Source: Aliikangiella sp. G2MR2-5 (GTDB taxonomy: Bacteria > Pseudomonadota > Gammaproteobacteria > Enterobacterales > Kangiellaceae). From it: a DNA stretch of 64,000 nucleotides. Each line of letters begins with the position of its first letter. Within the stretch, counting starts at the first letter, position 1. The stretch is taken from the NCBI RefSeq assembly GCF_015687155.1, contig NZ_JADPQF010000009.1:33976-97975 (forward strand), written 5' to 3'. Both the position numbers and the translations under genes were made by a program. The notes beneath the pieces are model-generated. The model ran no database searches and was not told the origin of the DNA. It worked only from the letters and a program-made list of their open reading frames with translations. This document shows, piece by piece, positions 26,860 through 35,900 of this stretch.

Positions 26860-28119
26860 ATGAAAAGAACACCTCTCATATCGCTATTATTCAGCTTATT
26901 CGTTTTTCACAGTTTTAATATTGAAGCCGGAGAACTAACAAGAGAAAAAATAAAGGGCACTTACTATCTGGGAACACCAGAGCGAGGGAAGCAGCAAGTA
27001 GAAATTGACTTTGGGCAATTGGGTAACAAGTATGTCTTAGCTGTTGCCTGCAAAGGCTGCGCGCCTGCGACTTACAGCTTTCTCAAAGAGGAAAGCTCTA
27101 CTCTTCAGGTAGCAACTTTTATGACGGCAGGATTATATGTATTTCAATTTAGTGATGATAGTTTCGTAGTCGTTCAACCGGATGCTTTACTTGGAAGAAA
27201 AGTATGGTCTCAAATTAAATATGCCAATATTTATTCAAAAAATCCGGATACCGCAAAGTCAATAACGAAGGAGCAAATTCAAAATTTTGCGCTCGATTTA
27301 TCAAGAAAGATAATGAATCAAGACGTGGGTAAAATGGCGCATAGTGGCGGTACTTATCATCTAGCTGTTCCTATGAAGCATATGGGTAAAGCTCAAAAAC
27401 AGCATCAAGTTACTTTCATCAGCGAAGGTCAAAAGCAGATCGATGTAAAACCCTGTGAAAGATGTGGTGTTAATCAATACAAATATTTACCTGAAGAAAG
27501 CGCTATTGCCGGGGTTGATATTTATCGCCATGCTACAAGTTACTACCTGTTTGATCTTAAAGACGGAGTTTTGATCTATACATTTGCCAACGCTTCCGGT
27601 TTAGGTAAAGTGTTATGGGGAAAAAACAACCACTACAATGTCTGGTCTAACAATCTTAATTACATCCGTCAGTTATTGAATAGTAAGGACAAGCAAAACG
27701 CTATTGACAAGTTAATGAGCAACTATTTTGCATCAATAAAATCTGAATTTGAAAAACGTGCACAAGAGGCTCATCAAAAAAAGGTCGCCAAACAGGAACT
27801 TCCAACGTCGGGGTTGAATGATAACAATCAGCGCAAGCAGGCTACGGCGGCAGCGAAACGTTGGGCAAAAGCCTGGGGCTGGAAAGAGTCAATAAAGGAT
27901 GCTTACTTTACATCAGCAGACTGGGCCATTACTCGAAATCCCCTCTCAGGTATAATCACCGGGAAGGTCATTCGAGGTTTTGTCACTATGACTCACCCCG
28001 ATGGTCGCTGTCGTTTTCAATATGTCAGTTTTCGACAGGACTATGATGGCACGCAATATATGAATTTTCATATGACAGGTGTCGGACCGGTGTATGATTT
28101 AGGCTGCGACAGGATTTAA
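26860..28119 (+). CDS. Secreted two-repeat CxxC protein of unknown function
   Basis: 419 residues with a signal peptide (about 1-24). Two tandem repeats of about 100 residues are visible. Repeat 1 (about 30-125) and repeat 2 (about 163-270) both start 'GTYYLG/GTYHLA', contain a CxxC (CKGC near 68, CERC near 205), then 'Y.(F/Y)L.EES', and end 'GRKVW/GKVLW ... YNVWSNN/YANIYSKN'. A basic helical linker (about 300-345) leads to a C-terminal domain (about 346-419) with two more cysteines. The CxxC pairs could bind metal or form disulfides. No known family was recognised. A terminator follows. Confidence 0.7.
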   Translation: MKRTPLISLLFSLFVFHSFNIEAGELTREKIKGTYYLGTPERGKQQVEIDFGQLGNKYVLAVACKGCAPATYSFLKEESSTLQVATFMTAGLYVFQFSDDSFVVVQPDALLGRKVWSQIKYANIYSKNPDTAKSITKEQIQNFALDLSRKIMNQDVGKMAHSGGTYHLAVPMKHMGKAQKQHQVTFISEGQKQIDVKPCERCGVNQYKYLPEESAIAGVDIYRHATSYYLFDLKDGVLIYTFANASGLGKVLWGKNNHYNVWSNNLNYIRQLLNSKDKQNAIDKLMSNYFASIKSEFEKRAQEAHQKKVAKQELPTSGLNDNNQRKQATAAAKRWAKAWGWKESIKDAYFTSADWAITRNPLSGIITGKVIRGFVTMTHPDGRCRFQYVSFRQDYDGTQYMNFHMTGVGPVYDLGCDRI

Positions 28120-28126
28120 GTTTTTT

Positions 28127-28152
28127 AAGGGCGTCAAGTGACGCCCTTTTCT
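28127..28152 (+). terminator. Terminator after the two-repeat CxxC gene
   Basis: Stem GGGCGTC (28129-28135) / GACGCCC (28140-28146) with an AAGT loop, extended by AA/TT pairs and followed by TTTT, a few bases after the stop. Confidence 0.85.
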
Positions 28153-28184
28153 TTATATTTTTTATATTTTTTATATTTTTCATA
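28150..28184. repeat. Short AT-rich tandem repeat
   Basis: About three copies of a 9-10-nt TTTATATTTT unit follow the terminator. Likely a slippage-prone tract or an AT-rich promoter-proximal element; no known function. Confidence 0.5.
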
Positions 28185-28656
28185 CTTTTAGTATTGGCTA
28201 GCCATCAGGTACTTTTGTTTTTATCTTTATCTTCGTCCTTATTCTCTCGCCTGAAAAACAGTTCCAGAATTATTTTGTCGCTCAAATCCGACATTGATTA
28301 TTAACCAAACGACATATCCGTCCACTTTTGAAACTACTTTTCTTCATTTTTTAGAAGTAACCTAAATATGTTTCCTTTTTGAACAAACTCTTTTTCAGCA
28401 AAAATTCTGAAATATTGACTCATCGAATTTGACTGTGACGGAAAAATTTTTCACCGAATGTCGCTTTCCAGATAATCTTTGTCGTCTTTGTACTAGCCCC
28501 AGTTTTTTCTTCAGTGCTAAAACTATTTACGTCGCTACGGCGAAATATCAAATAGTTCCAGTCGCTATTTTGTAATCATTCAAGTCCGATTTTCTTTGTT
28601 TAAACATAAAGAAAAAGAAGAAGTAAGTATGATAAATATTAAAAAAGGTAAAACTT

Positions 28657-30321
28657 ATGAAGTCCAAAATTGCATTAGTAACCGCTGCAACTTTGTTGGC
28701 GCTAGGCGCTAACGCTGAAGCAGCAAATAAAGAGCGAGTAATCGTAAAATTTTCACCGGGTAAAGGTCAATTGGTTAAGTCTCTGGCAAAAAAAGCTGGC
28801 GGCCAGATCAAAGTTGACCTTCAAAAGCATGATGCTTTTGCTATGGAAGTGCCCTCTTCTGCGTTAAATGGACTGCGTAACAACCCAAATATTGAGTATA
28901 TTGAAGCCGACGCCAAACGAAAGCTACTTTCAACTAATCTCAATGCAACCGAACTCGAGCCATGGGGAATTAGCCGAGTACAGGGCGACATAGTATCAGA
29001 CAGCCTAGCTGGTAATCGCAATGTTTGTATCATCGATTCGGGATACGATATTCGCCACTCCGATTTAAGTGGCAATGTGGTTTCTGGAACAAGCGATTCA
29101 GGCACAGGTGACTGGTCTACGCCAGGAGGTTCTCACGGAACTCACGTAGCCGGAACTATTGCCGCTATCAATAACGGTTCTGGTGTTGTCGGCGTCATGC
29201 CAAATGGCAATGTCAATCTACACATCATTAAAGTATTTAACGAATCAGGTTGGGGCTACTCTTCCAGTCTGGTGAGCGCGGTTGATAACTGTGTAAACGC
29301 TGGAGCCAATGTTATCAGCATGAGCCTGGGTGGTGGACGTAGCAGCAGAACTGAAAAAAATGCGTTCAGCAATTACTATGGCCAAGGCGTGCTTAGCATT
29401 GCCGCTGCTGGTAATGACGGAAACACATCTCACTCTTACCCTGCGTCTTACGATGCGGTTGTTTCTGTTGCAGCTGTCGACTCTGGCAATAAGCACGCAA
29501 ACTTTTCACAACGCACCAGCCAGGTTGAACTTTCCGGTCCGGGCGAAGCAATTCTTTCCAGTGTCGGTCTTGGCGATGGCCAACTAGCTCAGCTAAGTGT
29601 TGGTGGTACAGACTATTTTGCCAACGGCGTTGTTCCCCATATCTTCTATAACAGCAGCCTTAGCTACGATCCTCGTGGTAACGATGGTTCGGCTTCAGGC
29701 GAACTCGGCGTATGTACAACTACCGGTACTAGCTACAACTGTGGCGATATGACCGGAAAAATCTGCCTGGTTGAACGTGCTGAAAACCAGCAAGATGATT
29801 CAAGTTCAACCGAAAATAAATACCCTGAATTCCGTGGCGCGAATGCTTGTGCCGACGCAGGAGCTGCTGGGATCGTGATATACAGTAATGCTGCTCGCCC
29901 AGGCTTGCAGGCTCCATTTATGATCGACTTCAATAGTAAAATTGCCGGTATTCCAACGGCTTCTATTGATCGCGCAACAGGGTTAGCCATCGCTGCAAAA
30001 GCAGGACAATCTGCCAGCCTTTCCAAGTCAGGCAATCAGGACTGGGAATACTACAATGGTACTTCCATGGCAACGCCTCACGTTAGTGCTGTCGCTGCGC
30101 TAGTTTGGTCTCATCACAATACTTGTTCGGCATCGGAAGTTCGTAATGCACTTAAAGCAACTGCTGAAGATCTGGACGCTGCTGGTCGTGATGACAAAAC
30201 TGGATACGGTCTGGTTAAAGCCCAGGCAGCTATCGACTATTTGACAGCTAATGGTTGTACCGGTAGTAACGATGGTGGCTCAGGTGGCACTTGTAAAGGT
30301 GGCCCTAAGAAGTGTGGGTAA
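28657..30321 (+). CDS. Secreted S8-family serine protease (subtilisin-like) with PA domain
   Basis: 554 residues: signal peptide (about 1-22), I9-type inhibitor prodomain (about 27-85, 'ERVIVKFSPGKG'), then a subtilisin catalytic domain. The triad is Asp127 (CIIDSGYD), His160 (GSHGTHVAG) and Ser470 (NGTSMATPH). A protease-associated (PA) domain is inserted between His and Ser (about 305-440; 'GKICLVERAE', 'GAAGIVIYSN'). The protein ends with a Gly-rich tail with two cysteines (TCKGGPKKCG). An extracellular, autoprocessed protease is expected. The ATG at 28657 is preceded by an AAAAAAGGT site. Confidence 0.93.
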   Translation: MKSKIALVTAATLLALGANAEAANKERVIVKFSPGKGQLVKSLAKKAGGQIKVDLQKHDAFAMEVPSSALNGLRNNPNIEYIEADAKRKLLSTNLNATELEPWGISRVQGDIVSDSLAGNRNVCIIDSGYDIRHSDLSGNVVSGTSDSGTGDWSTPGGSHGTHVAGTIAAINNGSGVVGVMPNGNVNLHIIKVFNESGWGYSSSLVSAVDNCVNAGANVISMSLGGGRSSRTEKNAFSNYYGQGVLSIAAAGNDGNTSHSYPASYDAVVSVAAVDSGNKHANFSQRTSQVELSGPGEAILSSVGLGDGQLAQLSVGGTDYFANGVVPHIFYNSSLSYDPRGNDGSASGELGVCTTTGTSYNCGDMTGKICLVERAENQQDDSSSTENKYPEFRGANACADAGAAGIVIYSNAARPGLQAPFMIDFNSKIAGIPTASIDRATGLAIAAKAGQSASLSKSGNQDWEYYNGTSMATPHVSAVAALVWSHHNTCSASEVRNALKATAEDLDAAGRDDKTGYGLVKAQAAIDYLTANGCTGSNDGGSGGTCKGGPKKCG

Positions 30322-30713
30322 TATATAAGTAAATATCGAAATTCATTGTTACATTTGTAGTAATGTTTTTTGAATAAAAGCTCCGGCCTAATTGGCTGGA
30401 GCTTGAAGTGTATTCAATTGCTCTAAATATCAATTAAGATAGTCGATGGTGATAAGCCTTCGATACATTCCTTCATTGCACAAGCTTCATCAAGGCTACC
30501 TTCTATACCGAAAAAACGGATAAAGAGCGGATTCTTATGGATTCTACAAATGCAAACTCTAATCACATTCGGCGCCTATTCTAGGCAAAACTGGCATCAG
30601 ATCCAACCAAAATAGGTAATCATTCCGAGCCGCCTCGCCAGCCAATAGCCTAAGCAATAAAAAGCCCCGAATCCTTATCAAAGTGCGAGGCATTTGACTA
30701 AAAATAGTAGGGA
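30322..30713. other. Intergenic region between the subtilase gene and the RHS locus
   Basis: 392 bases with no supported gene. A hairpin at 30378-30404 (AAGCTCCGGCC / GGCTGGAGCTT) may act as a weak terminator. The remainder lies downstream of the last gene of the minus-strand RHS locus and could be degenerate cassette DNA, but no homology to the cassettes was seen by eye. Confidence 0.4.
30378..30404. terminator. Possible weak terminator
   Basis: Stem AAGCTCC...GGAGCTT with an inner GCC/GGC. The plus-strand side lacks a T run; the minus-strand side is followed by TTTTATTC, so it fits better as a minus-strand terminator for the RHS locus. Confidence 0.4.
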
Positions 30714-30965
30714 TCACTTCAGTTTTTTATAACTATTAAATGTAGATAAAGTAATGAATATTGCGTAAACACCAATTATTAATGGGTGTGAAAATGCCCT
30801 AATATAAATATCTGAGTTCCACAACAGTCCAATTCCTTGGTCACTGGTAAGAGCTACCAAAATAAGAATAGGCACAAAAAATGACAAAAATACCACTGAC
30901 GCATTTTTCACACCATCTCCGATAATTTTAAGTAGATTATTCACAAACCTCACTTGTACAACCAT
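30714..30965 (-). CDS. Small two-helix membrane protein, candidate RHS immunity protein
   Basis: 83 residues with two hydrophobic segments (about 22-40, 'ASVVFLSFFVPILILVA', and 57-75, 'PLIIGVYAIFITLST') and a basic C-terminus. No family recognised. The ATG lies inside the 3' end of the preceding RHS-core cassette gene in another frame (29-nt overlap) and has a good AAGGAA ribosome-binding site about 6 nt upstream, so translation is coupled to the cassette. Position immediately after a polymorphic-toxin-like tail is where immunity genes sit (family knowledge); the role here is inference. Confidence 0.6.
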   Translation of the reverse strand: MVVQVRFVNNLLKIIGDGVKNASVVFLSFFVPILILVALTSDQGIGLLWNSDIYIRAFSHPLIIGVYAIFITLSTFNSYKKLK

Positions 30966-31854
30966 TAGTTATTCCTTGAGTTATACCTTCTTGAGTAACG
31001 GTAGCAATTGCTTCACCTGTAGCTTTACCACCTGCCAATTTACCAGCCTCCCCAAGGACGTTTGATTTTGTAACAGCTCCGACTATCTTATCGCCAGTTA
31101 CTCCACCTAAGACGGTACCTACCGCCGCAGCACCAGCTGAAAGTGCCACACCTTTGTTTAATGGATCTCCATTTGCTGTGTTTTCAACCATTTGTGTCAC
31201 CCCTCCTCCAACAGCGGCAACAGTAGCGGAGGGAATAAGCACTGTTGCAGCCGCTTCTGCACCTGTCAGTCCAATTTTAGCAACTGCTGCACCAGCCAGA
31301 CCTCCAGTTGCTCCTACAGCAGCTCCGGTTAATATCGCAGCTCCAACCGTAGACCAGTTAATTTTCCTATCTCCAGTTAATGATTGAACAGCAATGGAAG
31401 ACAAACCTCCAATAGCGGCTCCGACCGCGGCTCCCAATAGCCCGAACTCACCATCAGGATCTACATATTTGTATGGGTTGTTATTGACGTAAGGATATTT
31501 ACCGAATCCAAGAACTAGATTCCCACGCCGCATATGTCCCAGATTATCGACCGGATCCCCCCCCATAAATCGCCCAATCACCGGGTCATAATACCTAGCC
31601 TGCATATAAGTCAGCCCTGTAACATCATCCTTCTGGTGACCGGTAAACCCAACATCACTATAGTTTTGTGATGGGTTTTTTCTTCCATCACCATAAGGGT
31701 CGTAGCTTTCACGCCAAAGAATATTCCCACTTTTATCCATGGCCGCCATAGGCGACCCGGATACATCATTGATAAAGTAAGTTACGGTTTCGGCGGTTGT
31801 TGAAAATGACAACAGTGCCACCAATAGAGTTAAAGTAGTTTTCAAAAATTTCAT
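30937..31854 (-). CDS. Detached RHS-core cassette A (signal peptide + RHS-associated core + Ala/Gly-rich tail)
   Basis: 305 residues. A signal peptide (about 1-21) is followed directly by an RHS-associated core (about 22-135): 'YFINDVSGSPMAAMDKSGN', 'WRESYDPYGDG', 'GFTGHQKDD', 'GLTYMQARYYDPVIGRFMGG' and 'NNPYKYVDPDG'. From about residue 137 the tail is a Gly/Ala-rich hydrophobic region with several possible membrane-inserting helices, ending 'CTSEVCE'. No catalytic toxin motif is visible. The gene has no YD repeats; those are in the upstream gene (32942-37312). The N-terminal coding DNA is about 90 percent identical by eye to cassette B. Start supported by AGGAAC; its ATG overlaps the stop of a short orphan frame. 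Confidence 0.8.
   Translation of the reverse strand: MKFLKTTLTLLVALLSFSTTAETVTYFINDVSGSPMAAMDKSGNILWRESYDPYGDGRKNPSQNYSDVGFTGHQKDDVTGLTYMQARYYDPVIGRFMGGDPVDNLGHMRRGNLVLGFGKYPYVNNNPYKYVDPDGEFGLLGAAVGAAIGGLSSIAVQSLTGDRKINWSTVGAAILTGAAVGATGGLAGAAVAKIGLTGAEAAATVLIPSATVAAVGGGVTQMVENTANGDPLNKGVALSAGAAAVGTVLGGVTGDKIVGAVTKSNVLGEAGKLAGGKATGEAIATVTQEGITQGITNGCTSEVCE
31571..31854 (-). repeat. Direct repeat copy 1 (signal peptide and RHS core)
   Basis: About 284 bp that recur at 32641-32924 in the same orientation at a constant offset of 1070 bp, with roughly nine in ten bases the same over the core-coding part. Similarity stops at the core/tail junction. Confidence 0.85.
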
Positions 31855-32000
31855 TTATAACGTTCCTGAATTAAAGATTCTATTAACGCTTTCCTACAGC
31901 TTTCATTAGGCTTTCTGTACGTAGAAATACCTTTTGTGTTTTGCGCTGAAAACCGAGTTACTGTTTGCCTGTAAAACTCCTTGTCTATCGATATATATTG
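31851..32000 (-). pseudogene. Orphan coding-like frame between RHS cassettes (possible gene remnant)
   Basis: A 49-codon open frame on the minus strand with no ATG, GTG or TTG start. It is entered after a TAG and ends in a TGA that overlaps the ATG of cassette A in the ATGA style of linked genes. The encoded peptide contains 'FYRQTVTRFSAQNTKG' and 'SCRKALIESLIQERYK', a normal soluble composition. The adjacent frame is also open just upstream, so a frameshifted 3' remnant of an immunity or tail gene of cassette B is possible. Confidence 0.35.
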
Positions 32001-32048
32001 CTACATAGACTACGAGCTAACTAGATACTCTTGACAAAAGCATATTAG

Positions 32049-32924
32049 CTATTCAATTTTCACTTTTTCGACTGCTTTATCTGCTAGCTTCTTAGTTAGC
32101 TTCTTCGCAACAACCTCAACACAAGCAGCATATCTATGCTTCATACCCGCCTTAACCGCCAGTTGTTCAACTCCTTGTCCGGCTCCAACTGCGATATAAC
32201 TTACTAAAAGCTCTTTTCCTGTGCTTTCTCCCGCCAATAAATCAGCCCCTGTACTCGTTAGGCTTCCGATAAGCTCTAACTCAGTAGAAGCAACAGCTAA
32301 CTCAGGAGAAATGGGAGTAGGAACGCATGCTAACTTTCCTGTAATATCCGAAAATCCATAAGCAGCCTTTGATGTCATCCTAAGTACATCAATTGAAATT
32401 TCCTTAGATGCAACCGCGGTGTCATTCGCAAAATTTGCATTTGCCTGTTCCCTCTCCTTATAACCGAATGCCTGATATAGATTCTTAATTAAATTAGGTT
32501 GGTTAATCGCCAATCCTTCTCTTCCATCTGGATCAAAATATTTGAAAGGATTATTGTTGCTATACGCATAAGGATTAAAGCCGTGAATACTCTCTTTTCT
32601 AAAATGCTCTATAGTTCCAACCGGATCAATCCCATAAAAACGCCCAATCACGGGGTCATAATACCGCGCCTGCATATAAGTCAGATCAGTCACATCATCC
32701 TTCTGGTGACCAGTAAACCCAACATCACTGTAGTTTTGTGATGGACTTTTCCGCCCATCACCATAAGGGTCGTAGCTTTCCCGCCAAAGAATATTGCCGC
32801 TTTTGTCCATGGCCGCCAAAGGCGACCCGGACACGTCATTGATAAAGTAAGTTACGGTTTCGGCGGTTGCTGAAAATGACAAGAGAGCCACAAATAGAAC
32901 TAGTGCAGTTTGTAAATGTTTCAT
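32049..32924 (-). CDS. Detached RHS-core cassette B (signal peptide + RHS-associated core + distinct tail)
   Basis: 291 residues with the same plan as cassette A: signal peptide (about 1-21), RHS-associated core (about 22-135; 'GSPLAAMDKSGNILWRES', 'YMQARYYDPVIGRF', 'NNNPFKYFDPDGRE'), then an unrelated tail of about 155 residues. The tail is mainly helical, has 'ASKEISIDVLRMTSKAAYGF' and ends with Lys-rich helices ('KKLTKKLADKAVEKVKIE'). No toxin fold was recognised. It starts 17 nt after the large RHS gene with a GGAGAG ribosome-binding site, so the two are one operon. No intact immunity-like gene follows it. Confidence 0.8.
   Translation of the reverse strand: MKHLQTALVLFVALLSFSATAETVTYFINDVSGSPLAAMDKSGNILWRESYDPYGDGRKSPSQNYSDVGFTGHQKDDVTDLTYMQARYYDPVIGRFYGIDPVGTIEHFRKESIHGFNPYAYSNNNPFKYFDPDGREGLAINQPNLIKNLYQAFGYKEREQANANFANDTAVASKEISIDVLRMTSKAAYGFSDITGKLACVPTPISPELAVASTELELIGSLTSTGADLLAGESTGKELLVSYIAVGAGQGVEQLAVKAGMKHRYAACVEVVAKKLTKKLADKAVEKVKIE
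32641..32924 (-). repeat. Direct repeat copy 2 (signal peptide and RHS core)
   Basis: Counterpart of 31571-31854. Differences are scattered single substitutions without frame-changing indels over the aligned part, which suggests both copies are under coding constraint. Confidence 0.85.
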
Positions 32925-32941
32925 TGCTTACTCTCCTATTC

Positions 32942-35900
32942 TCAAAATTCTTTGGATGGATCCCAGCCACCACCACCAGGCTTTCCGCCGGTGTCGACAT
33001 TTGTCTGCACGTTTCCGCTGTATGAACTACAGCCGGCACTGTTACAAGCGCGAACTCGGAACGTTTGCAAACTGGTAAGGGAGAGATCATTCCAATAGGA
33101 GGTATTGCTATTATTTGAAACCGTTAACCAACTACCCGCGCCAACTTTTCGATCAAGTTCATAACGCGTCGCGCCAGAAACGGCGTTCCATGTCACTTCA
33201 TAGAAGCCATCGGAGTCACTGGAAGGAGCACTAAGTCCTGTCGGCGTTGCTGGAACCGAAGGTTCAACAGGCGCATTCACATCAACAACACTCGATTCTC
33301 GATACAAACTGCAGTAACCACCAGAGCAACTGCGTACACGATATTGATACGTTCCTGTTGAACGATTAGTTAATGTTTTGCTTGTTGCTGAGCCCGAATA
33401 AACGGTGGTCCAATTACCCGAGTTTTTCTTTTCCTGAAGAATGTAACTGGAAACGCCTTCCTCACTTCTCCAGTAAACGGAATAGCTTCCGTCATTGTCA
33501 CTTTCGGGCACGGTAATATAACCGGGTGTAGCAGGTGCCTGAGGACCTGGTGCGCCTTCAACTTTTGCGATCTGTTTGCCGGCCAGGTAAACGTAGTCTG
33601 CAGGCTTTGAACCGCTAACACTAAATTTATGCAGAAACTGTCCAGCCTTGTTGTAAACAGGATAGTGAGTGCCGGTGTCATCGATGACTTTTGCCCTTCG
33701 TTTATGCGCATCATATCCATAACGTGCCACTGAACCGCTATTGACAGTCAGCATCAAATTCGCTTTATCATAAGCAAAGGTATGGCGCCCATTACTTTTC
33801 ACATTACCGTGAGCATCGTAGCCAAAACTGTACGAGCGGCTGCCCGTTACTGAACTTAATTTGTTAGTGCTTCGGTTATAGCTGTATGTATAATTTCGAC
33901 TGCCAAGTTTTTTATAAGTTATGTTACCCAGCGCATCATAGTTAAAGCTACCAGTTCCCCAAGGGCCATTCGCTGTCTTTAAACGATCCAGACCATCGTA
34001 ACTCATGGTTCGATTCTCCGAACTGGAAATATAATCGGTGATACGGGTAACGTTAGCATTGGCATCATAGTCGTAATTAACCTTTGCGCGACTATCTACA
34101 CCAACCACATCCGGAAGCATCTGAGCATTCAATGTTTGATTAAAGACTTTTCCATTACCATAGGTAAACTGTTTCAACTGGCCTGACGGATGATACTTAA
34201 CATTTCTGGCGTAATTACCCGCTTTTGTTTGTTGGCCAAAAGCATTCGGTAACAAATCAATTAGACGTCCACTGGGGTAAGTAATGGCGCTCAAGTTGCC
34301 ACGACCATCATAGGAGTAAGATATAGGAAAACTGCGACTATCGATAGCGAGTCTTTCCGAACTTAATTCATTCAAACTGTTGTATGTGTAGTACCACTTA
34401 ACGCTACCACGATCGGCAGAAGTTAGATTGCCATTACGATCATAGGAAAAGCTCAAATCAGATGTACCTGATGGATAGTTTACTGTTTTAATATCACCAC
34501 GAGCACTGTAAGCAAATATTGTTGCTTCACTTGGCGCAGTTGCTCCCTGATTACACCGGTTTGAACTATCACCAATTTTTTCCCACTTAAGCAAGCCAGC
34601 ATTATCATAGTAGGTAGACGTATACCCTGTTTCCGGATTATAGGTTCGGCACAATTGATGACGGTTGTCGTACTCGTAGGTTCGCGTAGCGGATACACTG
34701 CCATTTCCCTGAGTGATCGACTTGGTTTTACCGAACGCATCCAGCTCGATGACAGTATCTACATTTTCAGGCGACTCAATTTTTGTAACCCGCTCGTAAG
34801 AGGGAGCACCAAACGCCTGGTAGGTATAGGTGGTTGTATGATAACGAGGATTGATCACCTCTTTGCGATTACCGCTAAGGTAGCTCATCGTTGTTTTGCC
34901 CACTGGTGTCGTTACGCTGACGACTCTCCCTAAAGCGTCATATTCAGTATGTGTTCCTTTCGTCTCGCCTGCATACGAAGCGGCAACCGACTGAAAAGTG
35001 ACGCGATTGTAAGCATCGAATTCTGTTCTAATATAACGAGTCAAGGACGAGTCCATTAAATCAACTTCTTTTAACAACACGGTACGCATCAGTGCATCAA
35101 GATAGCGAGTCTTCTGATAATCGCCTTGAGTAACAACCTGCTTCCATTGCCCTGACTCCAGTCCTGCACCGCTGATAGCTATGTCGTCACCGTCAACCTT
35201 TTGATAATCAATATTGCTGCTTTGCCAATAATTGGTTCCATTTTCCAACGGGAGTACTATCTTGCTTAAACGCCCTACGACATCGTAGCTATATTGATTT
35301 TTGTTGCCTTCAAAATCAGTAACCGATGCAATGGTTCCATCGTTATTGACAGATGCAGACATAGGCGTCGTTATACCTGGAGAATAAATCGTTTGCGGCA
35401 GTCCGCGCTTATAATTGGAGAAAGTGTAGACTTTGCTGTTAGCGTCCTTAATCGTTTTGTAATTACCATCGGAATGATAAGTCCAGTCGACCACCTTTAC
35501 GCCATTTTTGTACATGCTCGATGGCAAGTATTTACGACAAGTTGTAGTATTCGATGTGCAATAGACATACTTTTCAGTTGACACCCTGTCGTTATCAGTT
35601 GACGTATAATCGATATGGGAAACAGTGTCTTCCAAACCAATAACCCAATCAGCCACATGATCAATATAAGTGGTTTTCTTGATTAGCTTTTGCGATGCAC
35701 CTTGCAAATAACTTTCTACCTGCTTTGGGCGATCAAATATGTCAAAGTCGGAATATTTTGTGTAGTAGTCATTGCCCTGATGAACTACTCGTTCCTGAGT
35801 GACTAGCTGAAGGTATTGGTCATCTTGAATATTCGAATTCAATTCATCAACAGCGCCTATTAATGTTCCTCTTGTATAGGAAAAGTAAGTCGACTGCAGA

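Larger units (their letters stand above)
28120..28656. other. Intergenic region before the subtilase gene
   Basis: 537 bases without a supported gene. It contains a terminator (28127-28152), an AT-only tandem repeat (28150-28184) and a T-rich stretch whose two strands show no long frame. The 3' end provides the leader of the protease gene. No clear promoter was identified. Confidence 0.5.
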
